Assembly: GCA_003480425.1 (NCBI GenBank)
Contig: QUJA01000008.1
Location: 1 to 64,000 of the forward strand
Direction of reading: 5' to 3'
Source: Firmicutes bacterium AM31-12AC
Lineage (GTDB): Bacteria > Bacillota > Clostridia > Lachnospirales > Lachnospiraceae
Length of the DNA stretch: 64,000 bases
The notes below the pieces were generated by a model that was not told the DNA's origin, made no database searches, and was given only the letters and a program-made list of their open reading frames with translations. The translations under genes were made by a program, and so were the position numbers. Shown here one piece after another: positions 29,515 to 37,659 of this stretch (positions are counted from its first letter, which is position 1; each line of letters starts with the position of its first letter).

Positions 29515-30152
29515 ATGGCTAAGGAAATAATAACCGAAGAACAGGTAACATCAGTATTGAATAAATGCTATGCGATGGCTCTTGGCGGGTTACCAAAAAC
29601 TCAATCTTGTTACGAACTCGCTGAGCATTACATAGAAAAATACAAAGATCCGAATAAGGCTGCGTCTGAATTTGTAAAGTGGCAAGTGGCTAAATGTTCT
29701 ACGTCAGGTTTTCTAACCAGTCTCGGCGGAATCATAACTATGCCTGTAGCTATTCCAGCCAACTTAACTAGCGTAATTTATATCCAGCTCGAATGATTGC
29801 GACTATCGCTATTATTGGTGGATACAACCCTTCAGACGATGAGGTTCAGTCATTAGCATTCCTTTGTCTGACTGGGGCTTCAATGAGTAAGGTATGTCGT
29901 GAAGCCGGCATTAAATTTTCTAGGCAGTTAACCACCAATATGATTAAGAAAATTCCTGGCGAAGCACTTAAGAAAATTAATCAAAAAGTTGCGCAACGTT
30001 TTATTACGAAGTTTGGAACTACAGGAATTATAAACCTTGGAAAAATGGTGCCGGTCGTTGGTGGCGTTGTTGGAGCCGGGTTTGATTTCGTTGGAACAAA
30101 CGTCATCGCTAAGAAATCGCTACAGGTATTCTTGGATGGTGTAATAGAATAA
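29515..30152 (+). pseudogene. EcsC family protein (one-base frameshift)
   Basis: The only substantial plus-strand gene of the phage part. Residues up to PANLTSVIYIQL (ATG at 29515, RBS AGAGG) and the second frame from 29800 (MIATIAIIGGYNPSDDEVQ ... INLGKMVPVVGGVVGAGFD) are the two halves of one EcsC protein of about 212 residues. One C is missing in CAGCTCGAATG near 29790. EcsC proteins are membrane-associated with glycine-rich hairpins and a GKMVPxVGG motif; biochemical role unclear. It lies between the terminase region and the tag genes as an independently transcribed cargo gene (moron). Confidence 0.75.
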
Positions 30153-30362
30153 TTAGCTCAAATAATCAGCAGTTCTACGACACGTATTACTAAGGTCTTT
30201 TACTCGCATTCTTGATAACGCAGCGGTTCTGGCAAATTGTCCAGATGACCTGTTTGCATAGTACCGCTGAATACCAGCCGGGGTTCGAGTCCCATCAGCG
30301 AACTGGTATTTTTGAACTCCCCATTTCATACCCTTAACTCCGTGGTGGTATAACTTGCTCAC
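30153..30362 (-). CDS. Small protein carrying the HHGVKGMKWGV tag at its N-terminus
   Basis: A 69-residue protein that begins MSKLYHHGVKGMKWGVQKYQ and continues with DGTRTPAGIQRYY and a basic helical tail. GTG at 30362 has AAGGGG at the right distance; a GTG at 30371 is also open. Its tag-coding DNA is nearly identical over about 40 bp to that of the upstream gene, so the tag was duplicated recently. Nothing but the tag is recognised. Confidence 0.7.
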   Translation of the reverse strand: MSKLYHHGVKGMKWGVQKYQFADGTRTPAGIQRYYANRSSGQFARTAALSRMRVKDLSNTCRRTADYLS

Positions 30363-30367
30363 GTTAA

Positions 30368-30937
30368 TCACCCCTTTAGTTCTTTAATAGCTAAAGCTAT
30401 TCCTAATGCAGAGCTGGTAGCTGCTAGTACGTTTCCGGCTGTTTCCAGAGTTCTACTCGCGTATTCTCTACCTTTTGATTCTTTTTGCGGATTAAACATA
30501 TCGTCATACTGTCGTTCTAAGATTTCTCTATTGATCTGGCTACGCATTTCCTGATCAGTCATGTTTGACAAATCCATCTTTGGAACTTTACGATTTCGAT
30601 TAGATGTATCAACGGTACGTTTTAAATCGTTAGATAGATTACGGCTAGAATCTACTAATCTTTTACTGCGCTCAGTATCTTCTTTTGCATATCGATTTGC
30701 ATCAAACTCCAAGTCACTTCGACCATTTTTCTTTGACTGGTTATAGTATTTGCCACTAGACTCATCATATTTGTTGAATTCTTTCTCTCTAGCGTCTCGA
30801 GCGTAACGTTTCTTTCCAGCTTCAGTTATACTTCCATCTTTATTTCGGTATCGTCGAACTCCCCATTTCATACCCTTAACTCCGTGGTGGTATAGTTCTT
30901 CTGTATCGGAATCTCTTATTACTACATAATCGTTCAT
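30368..30937 (-). CDS. Head-region protein with internal HHGVKGMKWGV tag
   Basis: A 189-residue protein. After MNDYVVIRDSDTEE comes YHHGVKGMKWGVRRY and a NKDGSITEAGKKRY extension, then a basic, charged helical region and a hydrophobic C-terminal segment (VLAATSSALGIALAI). The ATG at 30937 has AAGGTG; the frame is open to 31003. It lies between the gp6-like connector and the terminase. Function unknown; the C-terminal helix may sit in a membrane or a hydrophobic core. Confidence 0.7.
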   Translation of the reverse strand: MNDYVVIRDSDTEELYHHGVKGMKWGVRRYRNKDGSITEAGKKRYARDAREKEFNKYDESSGKYYNQSKKNGRSDLEFDANRYAKEDTERSKRLVDSSRNLSNDLKRTVDTSNRNRKVPKMDLSNMTDQEMRSQINREILERQYDDMFNPQKESKGREYASRTLETAGNVLAATSSALGIALAIKELKG

Positions 30938-30963
30938 CTCAGTTTTCACCTTCTTTCTTGAAA

Positions 30964-31311
30964 TCATTTTGATTGTAATTCTGCTTCGAAGTTCAGACGC
31001 CATTCGAGTTCTTTAATTGATTCATTAATAGCGTTCATGTGTGTTGAACTTGATGGTGGGTCAAACAGAAGACGAACTTTAAGACAGATATAGCTCTTTA
31101 CCGATTCAAAGTTCTCAAATCCATCTGGTAGGTACTCTGCCCAAGTTTCGCTTCCAGTACTTAAGCGAAAGCCACCCGATGGTCCTACTCCAAGCTGGGT
31201 GAGAATCATAAAGACAGAGTTAATGTGAATCGTTAATATCTCGTCAAATGCCGTATACTCAGGCATAAGACCGATTCCAACTTTTACATCATCAAGAATT
31301 TTATTCTCCAT
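30964..31311 (-). CDS. Head-tail connector-like protein (gp6-like)
   Basis: A 115-residue helical protein (KVGIGLMPEYTAFDEILTI, then ESVKSYICLKVRLLFDPP, then ESIKELEWRLN) that matches the small gp6-like connector proteins of clostridial phages, where D(V/P)xxFxxxxxxP and a hydrophobic YIxLKVxLxFDPP segment recur. Unusually it is encoded upstream of the terminase, not after the capsid, which would explain why no adaptor gene follows the capsid. Confidence 0.65.
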   Translation of the reverse strand: MENKILDDVKVGIGLMPEYTAFDEILTIHINSVFMILTQLGVGPSGGFRLSTGSETWAEYLPDGFENFESVKSYICLKVRLLFDPPSSSTHMNAINESIKELEWRLNFEAELQSK

Positions 31312-31334
31312 AGCTGCTCCTCCTTTCTACCCAC

Positions 31335-31769
31335 TTATTGTTTCCATGGGCAAGTGTCATTCTGTGTCCTTATTAGAGGTTCAGTTACAAGTAAACTCTC
31401 GTCGCCATAATGTATTGCATTGTGTGTATTGTGAATTGTAGAGATGACATTCTCTGGATCAAGTATCATAGGATTTCTCTGTTCAATATCTTTCAGAGTA
31501 ATTGGATTAATATGATGAATGATAATCTTTCCTGTAATTTCATAACCGTCACAGCCGAGGTCACAACCGTTATCACGAATAATTATTTCTCGTCTGAATC
31601 GTCGCCATTCGCTTGAATGATATAGAATCTGGTTCAAATATCGTTCATAGCCAAATGTATCTTCACCGACCTGTCCCGATAGTTTTAGATACCGATAACG
31701 TTGAATAAACGTTGGCAGTTGGATAAGTTCTGAGTATGTTTTAATCTTCGTACTCATAGTCTTCTGCAT
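31335..31769 (-). CDS. HNH endonuclease of the packaging module
   Basis: A 144-residue HNH nuclease: CDLGCDG, then IIHHINPI and DPENVISTIHNTHNAIHYG give the zinc cysteines, the catalytic histidine and the H-N-H triad. Such proteins next to terminase genes assist cos cleavage in HK97-like phages. The ATG at 31769 has GGAGG at 8 bases and overlaps the preceding gene by 29 bases; the frame itself is open to 31814. Confidence 0.82.
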   Translation of the reverse strand: MQKTMSTKIKTYSELIQLPTFIQRYRYLKLSGQVGEDTFGYERYLNQILYHSSEWRRFRREIIIRDNGCDLGCDGYEITGKIIIHHINPITLKDIEQRNPMILDPENVISTIHNTHNAIHYGDESLLVTEPLIRTQNDTCPWKQ

Positions 31770-32088
31770 CACCCTGTCCTCCGTAAACACGGAGCATTTT
31801 GATTGCATCTTCATACAGCTGTTTAATTTCTTCGCCGGATTGGTATGCTTTTGCCTTTGCTTCGAGAACTGTGTTTTCTTTCTTCAACTTCTCTTTTTCT
31901 AATTCTGCTTTGGTCGTTCCGAGTTTCAGGAAATGAGTTATTACCTGAGAGGATGCAGTACCGTTTAAGAACTGCTCTTCTGCTGCGTCATATGCCATAG
32001 CTATCAACTGCTGCTCTCTAGCCTCCGGAGTTAATGCCGGTGGGCTTTTCCTAGTGGGTTTTGTTGACTTTGTTGTAGCTTTCGCCAT
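31741..32088 (-). CDS. Probable terminase small subunit
   Basis: A 115-residue helical protein with a basic N-terminus (KATTKSTKPTRKSPP), then EQQLIAMAYDAAEEQFLNGTASSQVI and a long charged coiled coil. The order here is small protein, HNH, connector, tag genes, terminase large subunit, so this is the best candidate for the DNA-recognition subunit. The similarity is positional more than by motif. Start set at the ATG at 32088; an upstream GTG is open. Confidence 0.55.
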   Translation of the reverse strand: MAKATTKSTKPTRKSPPALTPEAREQQLIAMAYDAAEEQFLNGTASSQVITHFLKLGTTKAELEKEKLKKENTVLEAKAKAYQSGEEIKQLYEDAIKMLRVYGGQGDAEDYEYED

Positions 32089-32156
32089 TGTTACTGTCAC
32101 CTCTCTTTTAGTTGTATAGTGGTATACTGTTAGATTTGTTTAGTTTTGGTATACGA

Positions 32157-32335
32157 ATTGCAACATTTAATAGAGTCGATGATGTAGAAAAAAAAAGAAT
32201 ACTTATAAGAAAGGGGTAACAAAAACGTATAAGGAGGTACGTAAATGGAATCATGGTATATTAGCAGGGTGGCAAACCATTGCGTATATGTTTCTCTTTT
32301 TTCTAGTCATCATAGACTCTATTAAATGTTGTAAT
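32157..32335. repeat. 28-bp inverted repeat enclosing a small plus-strand ORF
   Basis: The arm at 32157-32184 (beginning ATTGCAACATTTAATAGAG) is the reverse complement of 32308-32335 with one mismatch and one G-T pair. The arms are 123 bp apart. In RNA they would pair the 5' leader of a plus-strand transcript with the end of the small ORF at 32245. Either a long-range RNA switch of the type I toxin kind or the ends of a miniature inverted-repeat element; no target duplication is visible. Confidence 0.75.
32245..32325 (+). CDS. Possible small toxin-type peptide ORF
   Basis: ATG at 32245 lies 7 bases after a strong AAGGAGG and opens a 26-codon ORF (MESWYISRVANH, ends HHRLY). The +1 frame over the same DNA encodes a hydrophobic helix (ILAGWQTIAYMFLFFLVIID) followed by a basic tail, the classic look of type I toxins, but that frame has no start. 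An indel of one base just after the ATG would join them. It is antisense to the flanking genes and enclosed by the 28-bp inverted repeat, with a terminator behind. Confidence 0.35.
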   Translation: MESWYISRVANHCVYVSLFSSHHRLY

Positions 32336-32341
32336 AAAAAT

Positions 32342-32385
32342 AAGACCTCCACTCAATCCAATGACAGAAAGAGTAGAAGTCTTTT
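32342..32385. terminator. Bidirectional hairpin terminator
   Basis: AAGACCTCCACTC and GAGTAGAAGTCTT form a stem with two mismatches; TCTTTT follows on the plus strand and TTATTTTTATT on the minus strand. It can end the small plus-strand transcript and the minus-strand transcript of 32408-32731. Confidence 0.65.
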
Positions 32386-32407
32386 AGTTTAATGATATGT
32401 TAGTTGG

Positions 32408-32731
32408 CTATTCCTCATAAATAATATCGAGTCCATAAGCGACTGCAGCTTCGTGCTCGATACGACATCCTCTTGCATTCTCCCATCCTTTACAAAAATA
32501 TGCTGCGTGACACAGAGACATATTGTCTAATGACTTAGCGAGAAAACATAACGGAATCTGTACTACGCCACGTTCTTTCATAGATTCATTGCTATACCAC
32601 TCATCTGTGAAAAGAGTATTCACAATCTCATATCCTTTTTCCTTAAGAACTTTGATTGCTTTCTCTCTTGTTGCTACGATTTCTTCATCTGTCTTTCCAG
32701 CCATTGGCTGACTTAGCATTGCTTTCTTCAT
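32408..32731 (-). CDS. DUF4406 / nucleoside 2-deoxyribosyltransferase-like protein
   Basis: A 107-residue protein of the small Rossmann-like family that begins LSQPMAGKTDEEI and ends WENARGCRIEHEAAVAYGL. The same fold is used by nucleoside 2-deoxyribosyltransferases; the E/H of RIEHE lies at the active-site position. Phage versions are widespread and probably handle a nucleotide, but the reaction is not known. It stands alone between a terminator and the cos-like region. Confidence 0.7.
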   Translation of the reverse strand: MKKAMLSQPMAGKTDEEIVATREKAIKVLKEKGYEIVNTLFTDEWYSNESMKERGVVQIPLCFLAKSLDNMSLCHAAYFCKGWENARGCRIEHEAAVAYGLDIIYEE

Positions 32732-32802
32732 ATACTTACCGCCTTTCGCATAGTATTGGTTACATTTTAGTAATGCCCGTTAAAGGGCTGTAGTATGGTT
32801 TC

Positions 32803-32890
32803 AAATATCAATCTCCAAACATCCCGCCGGGGAAAATATCAAGACCGCCGCGATGCGGGGAGGGGGTGTATTTTTGAAAGTACCCCCTAT
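32803..32890. other. GC-rich cos-like site in the gap before the packaging genes
   Basis: The 380-bp gap 32732-33112 holds no gene. Its most striking part is a GC-rich island (CCCGCCGGGG at 32823, then GACCGCCGCGATGCGGGG) in otherwise AT-rich DNA, followed by the inverted pair AGGGGGT (32861) / ACCCCCT (32882). The position just upstream of the small terminase and HNH genes, and the palindromic GC-rich make-up, fit a cohesive-end site. The rest of the gap, to 33112, is AT-rich and shows nothing else I can name. Confidence 0.4.
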
Positions 32891-33112
32891 CCCATAAATG
32901 ATGTTCATAGTATCCATGTGTTTATATCTTGATATATTTTCTCTATTTCTCATCATTGTTCACTGACTTTTATCTGTTTTCTGAGTGTCACAGTATGTTT
33001 TAATTATTATTTGTTTTCTGTTTTCTTCATATCAACACTTTATTTGTAAAAGAAGAGCTTGAATATTGTAATTGTTGTAACAGTTGAACCGAAATTAACT
33101 TAAGCTGTTAAA

Positions 33113-33385
33113 TCAAACAGCAACTTCAACGCTTCGCTTAACTTTCTTAAAGATGTTCAAAGGATTTGTAACCAGAATTTCATCGATTGCTCTTTCCAGT
33201 TCAACTACTTTTTCTTTCTCAGTCATTCCATCAAAGTAATGAGAAACTCGATCTACATAACCACAACAATTGTACCCTTTTTCCATGTCGTAATTATACC
33301 AATTATCAAAATCGTCAATTGGATCGAAAGGGTTATCGAAGGTTGTTAAACAAATGTAAGTTTCGGTAATAGTTTCTTGTGGCAT
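33113..33385 (-). CDS. Hypothetical acidic protein downstream of the polymerase-like gene
   Basis: A 90-residue acidic protein (FDNPFDPIDDFDNWYNYDMEKG, then a helical VELERAIDEIL). It starts one base after the polymerase-like gene's stop, so the two are co-transcribed and possibly coupled. I recognise no family; a partner or regulator of the polymerase-like protein is a guess from position only. Confidence 0.65.
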   Translation of the reverse strand: MPQETITETYICLTTFDNPFDPIDDFDNWYNYDMEKGYNCCGYVDRVSHYFDGMTEKEKVVELERAIDEILVTNPLNIFKKVKRSVEVAV

Positions 33386-33386
33386 C

Positions 33387-36300
33387 TTAGATCACTTCCT
33401 TTCCTTTAAGATATTTACTGATTGTAGATGTAGAGAAACCAGTCTTCTTAGCTATTTCTTCAAGTGTATAGTTGGATGCTGCTAATGCTTTAAATCTAGC
33501 AGCCTGGGCTTTACTCGGTGATGTAACGGTCTTAGGCATAGCTCTCTGTCGTAACTTATCAATATCAGTATTGTCAAGAATAGACTTTAGTTTACTAGCA
33601 CTGATAGCACCCGCCTGTATAGCTTCCCATTCTTTGTCAGTTATGTCTATGTTACGTTGTGATCTCTTTATAGAACCTACTTCGTTACGGTGTTTGGAAA
33701 TAGATTTCTGTCTGAGTTTACGTAAGTCTTCGTTACTCATGCTTGGATCATTCTTCTGTTTCTCCTGAATCTCGATGGCTGCTCTACGCATAGCTTCTCG
33801 TTCCTTAGGCTGGTTCTTCTTGGCCTCCCTAAGTTTGTTGTCTAGTGCGTCTACTTCTGTCTTGTATTGTTTACGCATAGTACGGTCGTATGCGGTATCC
33901 TTGGTGTTAACCATCTCCATACGTGCTTTATTTCCTAAGGCTTTCATATCATTAGCATACTCTGCATATATCAGCTCCATCTGATGTTTTTTAGGAGACA
34001 CTAAAGACATGGCATCATTTGTTTCAGCCATCTTTGTACTGACATCTTTACGTTGCTTCACATGGTACTGTATCTTACCTGTGCTGTCTGTAAATGTTAC
34101 TTCCCCGGTCTCTTTATTAATATGTTGTACTGGGTAATATTTTTTAGATGCAGCTTCATCCTTAGGGTCGTAAGAAATAATCTTTCCGTCAGCAGTACGA
34201 ATATCTACCATACCCGTCTTTTTATTCTTACCTTTGTCGACATAATATAACTTCTTAGGGTCCATGGTCTTCCACACTTTAGCACCATCCGGGAGATCAG
34301 GATTATAGTTTTTTGTTCCTGGTATATTAATTCTATATCCGCCTTGTCGCTTAGGTACTTGGTATTGTCCTTTTGCACTAGATAATAAGGTTGACGCTCC
34401 TCCAATTTTGATACTTCCGTCAGGTTGGATACTCTGCTGAAACTCAGCTTTAAGAGCAGAAATATTATTCTCTTTTTCACTGGCTTTATAATCAAGATGA
34501 TGTTTCTGTGCGTCGATAACAACCATACTATGTCGTACAGCTCTTGCTATTTTTTCTTCACTTGCACCACCAAGTGTCATGTCTGTGATAAGATTAGAAA
34601 TAACGCCCATCTGTTTCTGAGTATCTTTCATTATCGGATACTCATGTCCATTACGTGTATAGTGTTCTACACCTCTAGAATCAACAGTCTTTGTTCCCCC
34701 ATACTCGACTTTTGGATCGAATCCTTCGAGTCCTTTGAGAGGGCGCTTATTCTTAATCTTTATTTTGCCTGCCGCGTCATTTGTAGGAATACACATTACG
34801 GTGTCACCATCAAAGTCAGCACCAGATAACTGGTCAGCAATCTTATGGTTTATACCTACGGCATCTATGCTTTCGCCAGAAATAATTTTCTGTCCGAGCT
34901 TATTCTTATTATTTACAGTAAGAATAGGAATTTCAAAGATGCCACCATGAGGATAACGGATAAGCGCTAACTGGGTTCCCGTAGCATAGTTAGGTGCATA
35001 GATTTCATTGTCTTTCAAACTATTAATAGGAATGATAACATGATATCGCTGTCCTGGAAGTGCTGCTGCTTTTAAATGTATCGCTGCTGAATCGCATCCG
35101 TCTGCGAACTTCTCAAGCAGATGCTTCTTAATTGTAGGGTTCTGAAGACTACATATCTCATCAAATTCTGCAAGCTTGTCAGCTTTAGCAAGGTTTAACT
35201 GTTTCTTTGCCAGTGGGACTGCCTGCTTAGAAAGGAACTGTGATGGTAACGCATTCGCCCATTCAGTCCAATCTCCTTCGTCAGCTCTCTTATTAATGAG
35301 ACCAAGTTTCTGCTTACCTGTCTTCTTGTCTGTATACCAATATTGTCCTCCCTGGTCAGCATCTTTAATTAATGACCCAAATGGGTTGTCAGGGTCTGCT
35401 TTAATCTTTTTCAGTACATCGTTTTGTGGAGTTCCACGTTTCTTATTTGTATTAAATACAACGTCTACGCCATCGGGCATATTGTCTGAATATACAGCCA
35501 TTCCTTTAAGATAATGCGTATCGTCAACCATAATACGAACCTGCGAATACTTGGAGTCGCCCAACGATAGGTCTTGTACTCCTCTACGAAGTTCGATGAT
35601 TCCATCTTTCTCAATACCTTTAGTTCCATCACTATCGGTATCTTCTGCATATCTGATTTGAAGTCTCTTAGAATCAAGACTTTCCGGATATGTAAACTTT
35701 CTATGATAAGTTTCTCCACCATCGTTAGACTTGTAATCAGTAATAGTCTTTACTTTACTGTAGTCGTAAATATCGGAATTCTTTGTACCAGGAAGACATA
35801 ATACTTTCTGATTAGTCTGCTGATTAGCATTTGTTGGTTGAGGAATACCACCTCCATAAATAGGACAATCTTCAGCTTTCTGTAAATAATCTAGTGCGGT
35901 GTCAAGTCGTGTTCTTGTAATACCAAGGTCTTGTTCAACACCTGCACCAACATCTATCATACCTTTCTCTTTAAGCTGGTCTCTCAGAAAATTAACAGTT
36001 TCCATAGTTTGGTTCATGTTATCTTCTCTTGATGGTTCTAATAATGATCTTACTGTTGATTCCGAGATACCCATTTTTCTACCAATTTCAGTAGCTCCGA
36101 GTCCGTCTGCTTTTAAACTTTTAGCCGTCTGAACCTGATCTAAACGTACTTCATATTTAGCCCAACTTACCTGTCTACGATATTCCGTTGACGTAAGTCC
36201 CATAGATCTATAAATGGCTTTCTCGCCTGTTAGTTTCTCGCCGGTATCTGGGTCTGTCCATGTGAATCCGTCTTTTTTCATTTCTTTAACACGTCCTAGG

Positions 36301-36527
36301 AAATCTCCGCCATGTTGGTATGGGTCTTTTCCACTTCCATACGGATATCTACCGCTTCGCCTTGGCATACCATAATGCATAACATCGTCTATACTTTCCG
36401 ATATTCCAAAACATTCAGCAATCTCTTCTGCTACTTTATTGGTGTCCGAATGTCTTATTGGTTCAGAATTATCAATAGTATCGGCTAATCCATAGTATGA
36501 CATTATTTCTTCTGCTATTGGGTTCAT
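33387..36527 (-). CDS. Double-psi-barrel RNA polymerase-like protein with helix-turn-helix segments
   Basis: A 1046-residue protein. Residues 51-66 are HYGMPRRSGRYPYGSG, related to the tag of the head-region proteins. HTH-like segments lie at about 100-128 and 133-165 (TEIGRKMGISESTVRSLL) and at the C-terminus (EEIAKKTGFSTSTISKYL). The core has IRYPHGGIFEIPILTV near 535 and SGADFDGDTVMCIP with D571, D573 and D575, the metal-binding triad of the NADFDGD motif of beta-prime subunits and of single-chain YonO-like polymerases. DNA-dependent RNA synthesis is inferred, not proven. It is the first large gene before the packaging module and has GAGGG before the ATG. Confidence 0.65.
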   Translation of the reverse strand: MNPIAEEIMSYYGLADTIDNSEPIRHSDTNKVAEEIAECFGISESIDDVMHYGMPRRSGRYPYGSGKDPYQHGGDFLGRVKEMKKDGFTWTDPDTGEKLTGEKAIYRSMGLTSTEYRRQVSWAKYEVRLDQVQTAKSLKADGLGATEIGRKMGISESTVRSLLEPSREDNMNQTMETVNFLRDQLKEKGMIDVGAGVEQDLGITRTRLDTALDYLQKAEDCPIYGGGIPQPTNANQQTNQKVLCLPGTKNSDIYDYSKVKTITDYKSNDGGETYHRKFTYPESLDSKRLQIRYAEDTDSDGTKGIEKDGIIELRRGVQDLSLGDSKYSQVRIMVDDTHYLKGMAVYSDNMPDGVDVVFNTNKKRGTPQNDVLKKIKADPDNPFGSLIKDADQGGQYWYTDKKTGKQKLGLINKRADEGDWTEWANALPSQFLSKQAVPLAKKQLNLAKADKLAEFDEICSLQNPTIKKHLLEKFADGCDSAAIHLKAAALPGQRYHVIIPINSLKDNEIYAPNYATGTQLALIRYPHGGIFEIPILTVNNKNKLGQKIISGESIDAVGINHKIADQLSGADFDGDTVMCIPTNDAAGKIKIKNKRPLKGLEGFDPKVEYGGTKTVDSRGVEHYTRNGHEYPIMKDTQKQMGVISNLITDMTLGGASEEKIARAVRHSMVVIDAQKHHLDYKASEKENNISALKAEFQQSIQPDGSIKIGGASTLLSSAKGQYQVPKRQGGYRINIPGTKNYNPDLPDGAKVWKTMDPKKLYYVDKGKNKKTGMVDIRTADGKIISYDPKDEAASKKYYPVQHINKETGEVTFTDSTGKIQYHVKQRKDVSTKMAETNDAMSLVSPKKHQMELIYAEYANDMKALGNKARMEMVNTKDTAYDRTMRKQYKTEVDALDNKLREAKKNQPKEREAMRRAAIEIQEKQKNDPSMSNEDLRKLRQKSISKHRNEVGSIKRSQRNIDITDKEWEAIQAGAISASKLKSILDNTDIDKLRQRAMPKTVTSPSKAQAARFKALAASNYTLEEIAKKTGFSTSTISKYLKGKEVI

Positions 36528-36529
36528 GA

Positions 36530-37159
36530 TTACATACCCTCCTCATGAATTCTTTCCATAGTTCTACAATGTTGAATAATACAATCCATCACTGGTAAAA
36601 TGTCATCAGCTGTTGGTTCGTCATGAATAATTTCATCATTCTGGTAAATACATAATTCGACTTCTATTTCTCCAGGTTTAATTTTGTACTCTAAACAGAA
36701 AAGAGCAGCATATACAAGAAGCTGTTCCATTTTTGCAGGTGAAGTTCCAGTCTTTAAATCATGAATCCTTAAAAAATTATTTCTAAAAGAAATAGCGTCA
36801 GCCGTTCCGTAGCAGTATGGTGAGTAATATAATATCTGCTCGGGAATAAGTTTATACCCGACGCCATCATTTACATAGTTTCTAAAATTTCCATAAATAC
36901 GTTCCATGTCAATTACGTTTCTTGGAATACCATCATTCAATAGGTGTGATAATACTGTAAGCTCATCACTCTTCTTAAGTTTTAGACCATGACCAATAAG
37001 AGTTTCAGCAAGTTCATGCAGCGATGTACCCATAGTCTGAGCATAGCTACTTACATATTTCTGGTAAAGCTGCTCGTCCGAATATGTGAGCCAATATGGT
37101 TGGCTCGGTGATAAGGCTGCATGCTTACCTCGTAAATCGTAATGCTTTTCAAATATCAA
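36530..37159 (-). CDS. RecB-like PD-(D/E)XK nuclease
   Basis: A 209-residue nuclease of the RecB/Cas4-like (DUF2800-type) group. The active site is visible as HELAET (residues about 49-54), then YGTADAI with the first acid, then HDLKTG with the D-x-K pair, then QLLVYAALFC, the usual Q-L-x-x-Y helix. It is expected to be a DNA exonuclease or recombination nuclease. The open frame begins at 37243, but GGAGG is 8 bases before a TTG at 37159 that starts MIFEKHYDLRG, so TTG is the likely start. Confidence 0.75.
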   Translation of the reverse strand: MIFEKHYDLRGKHAALSPSQPYWLTYSDEQLYQKYVSSYAQTMGTSLHELAETLIGHGLKLKKSDELTVLSHLLNDGIPRNVIDMERIYGNFRNYVNDGVGYKLIPEQILYYSPYCYGTADAISFRNNFLRIHDLKTGTSPAKMEQLLVYAALFCLEYKIKPGEIEVELCIYQNDEIIHDEPTADDILPVMDCIIQHCRTMERIHEEGM

Positions 37160-37172
37160 TGTAATATCCTCC

Positions 37173-37462
37173 TTATATATTGAAATGGTTTTGAAGTTCT
37201 GCCATAACTTCCTCTTCATTCTCCGGAAATACAAATGCTGCATAGGACATCTGACTCATCTTATCTACATAGTAGTCTTGGTTAGGCTGATGACTAGCTT
37301 AGCACTTTTCTTAACTTCTAGCGCTGCCCAAGTATTCTCGTAAAATATGGTCAGATCCGGAATACCCTGCAGATATGTTGGATCATTTTTCAGTACAATG
37401 CATCCTGGAAATTCATCTTTGATTCTACGAATGAGCTTGGACTGAAACTTAGACTCTAACAT
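37173..37462 (-). pseudogene. VRR-NUC domain nuclease (one-base frameshift)
   Basis: The N-terminal part has the family marks FPGCIVLKNDPTYLQGIPDL and WAALEVKKSA (Holliday-junction-resolvase-like fold, catalytic E/K). The frame then degenerates (LVISLTKTTM, stop at 37265), while the next frame reads SHQPNQDYYVDKMSQMSYAAF and EEEVMAELQNHF with a stop at 37173. One G or C is missing in AAGCTAG near 37299. The restored protein has about 96 residues, normal for a VRR-NUC protein, and ends just before the RecB-like start. Confidence 0.75.
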
Positions 37463-37483
37463 ATAACCACCCTTTCTTATTGA

Positions 37484-37555
37484 TGGACCTTATAGGAATC
37501 GAACCTATTACTTTTCGCTTATGAGGCGACTGTTCTACCAATGAACTAAAGGTCC
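37484..37555 (-). tRNA. tRNA-Met (CAT anticodon)
   Basis: A full cloverleaf on the minus strand: acceptor GGACCTT/AAGGTCC, D-arm GTTC/GAAC, anticodon loop CTCATAA with anticodon CAT, T-arm ATAGG-TTCGATT-CCTAT, discriminator A. One mismatch lies at the base of the anticodon stem. CAT could be elongator Met, or Ile if modified to lysidine; the sequence alone does not decide. The CCA is not encoded. A phage promoter-like element lies 105 bp upstream. Confidence 0.85.
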
Positions 37556-37659
37556 AAAAATATAAATAAAAAGAAGATACAAAAGTCCCATGTGCAGAAA
37601 ATAAGTATAGGACACTATTAGACGTTTTTCATAAAATCGGGAGACATTGTACCTTCTCT

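Noticed and set aside
30241..30310. tRNA-like GGTTCGAGTCCC stretch
   Set aside because: It lies in the coding region of the 69-residue tagged protein and no cloverleaf can be drawn.
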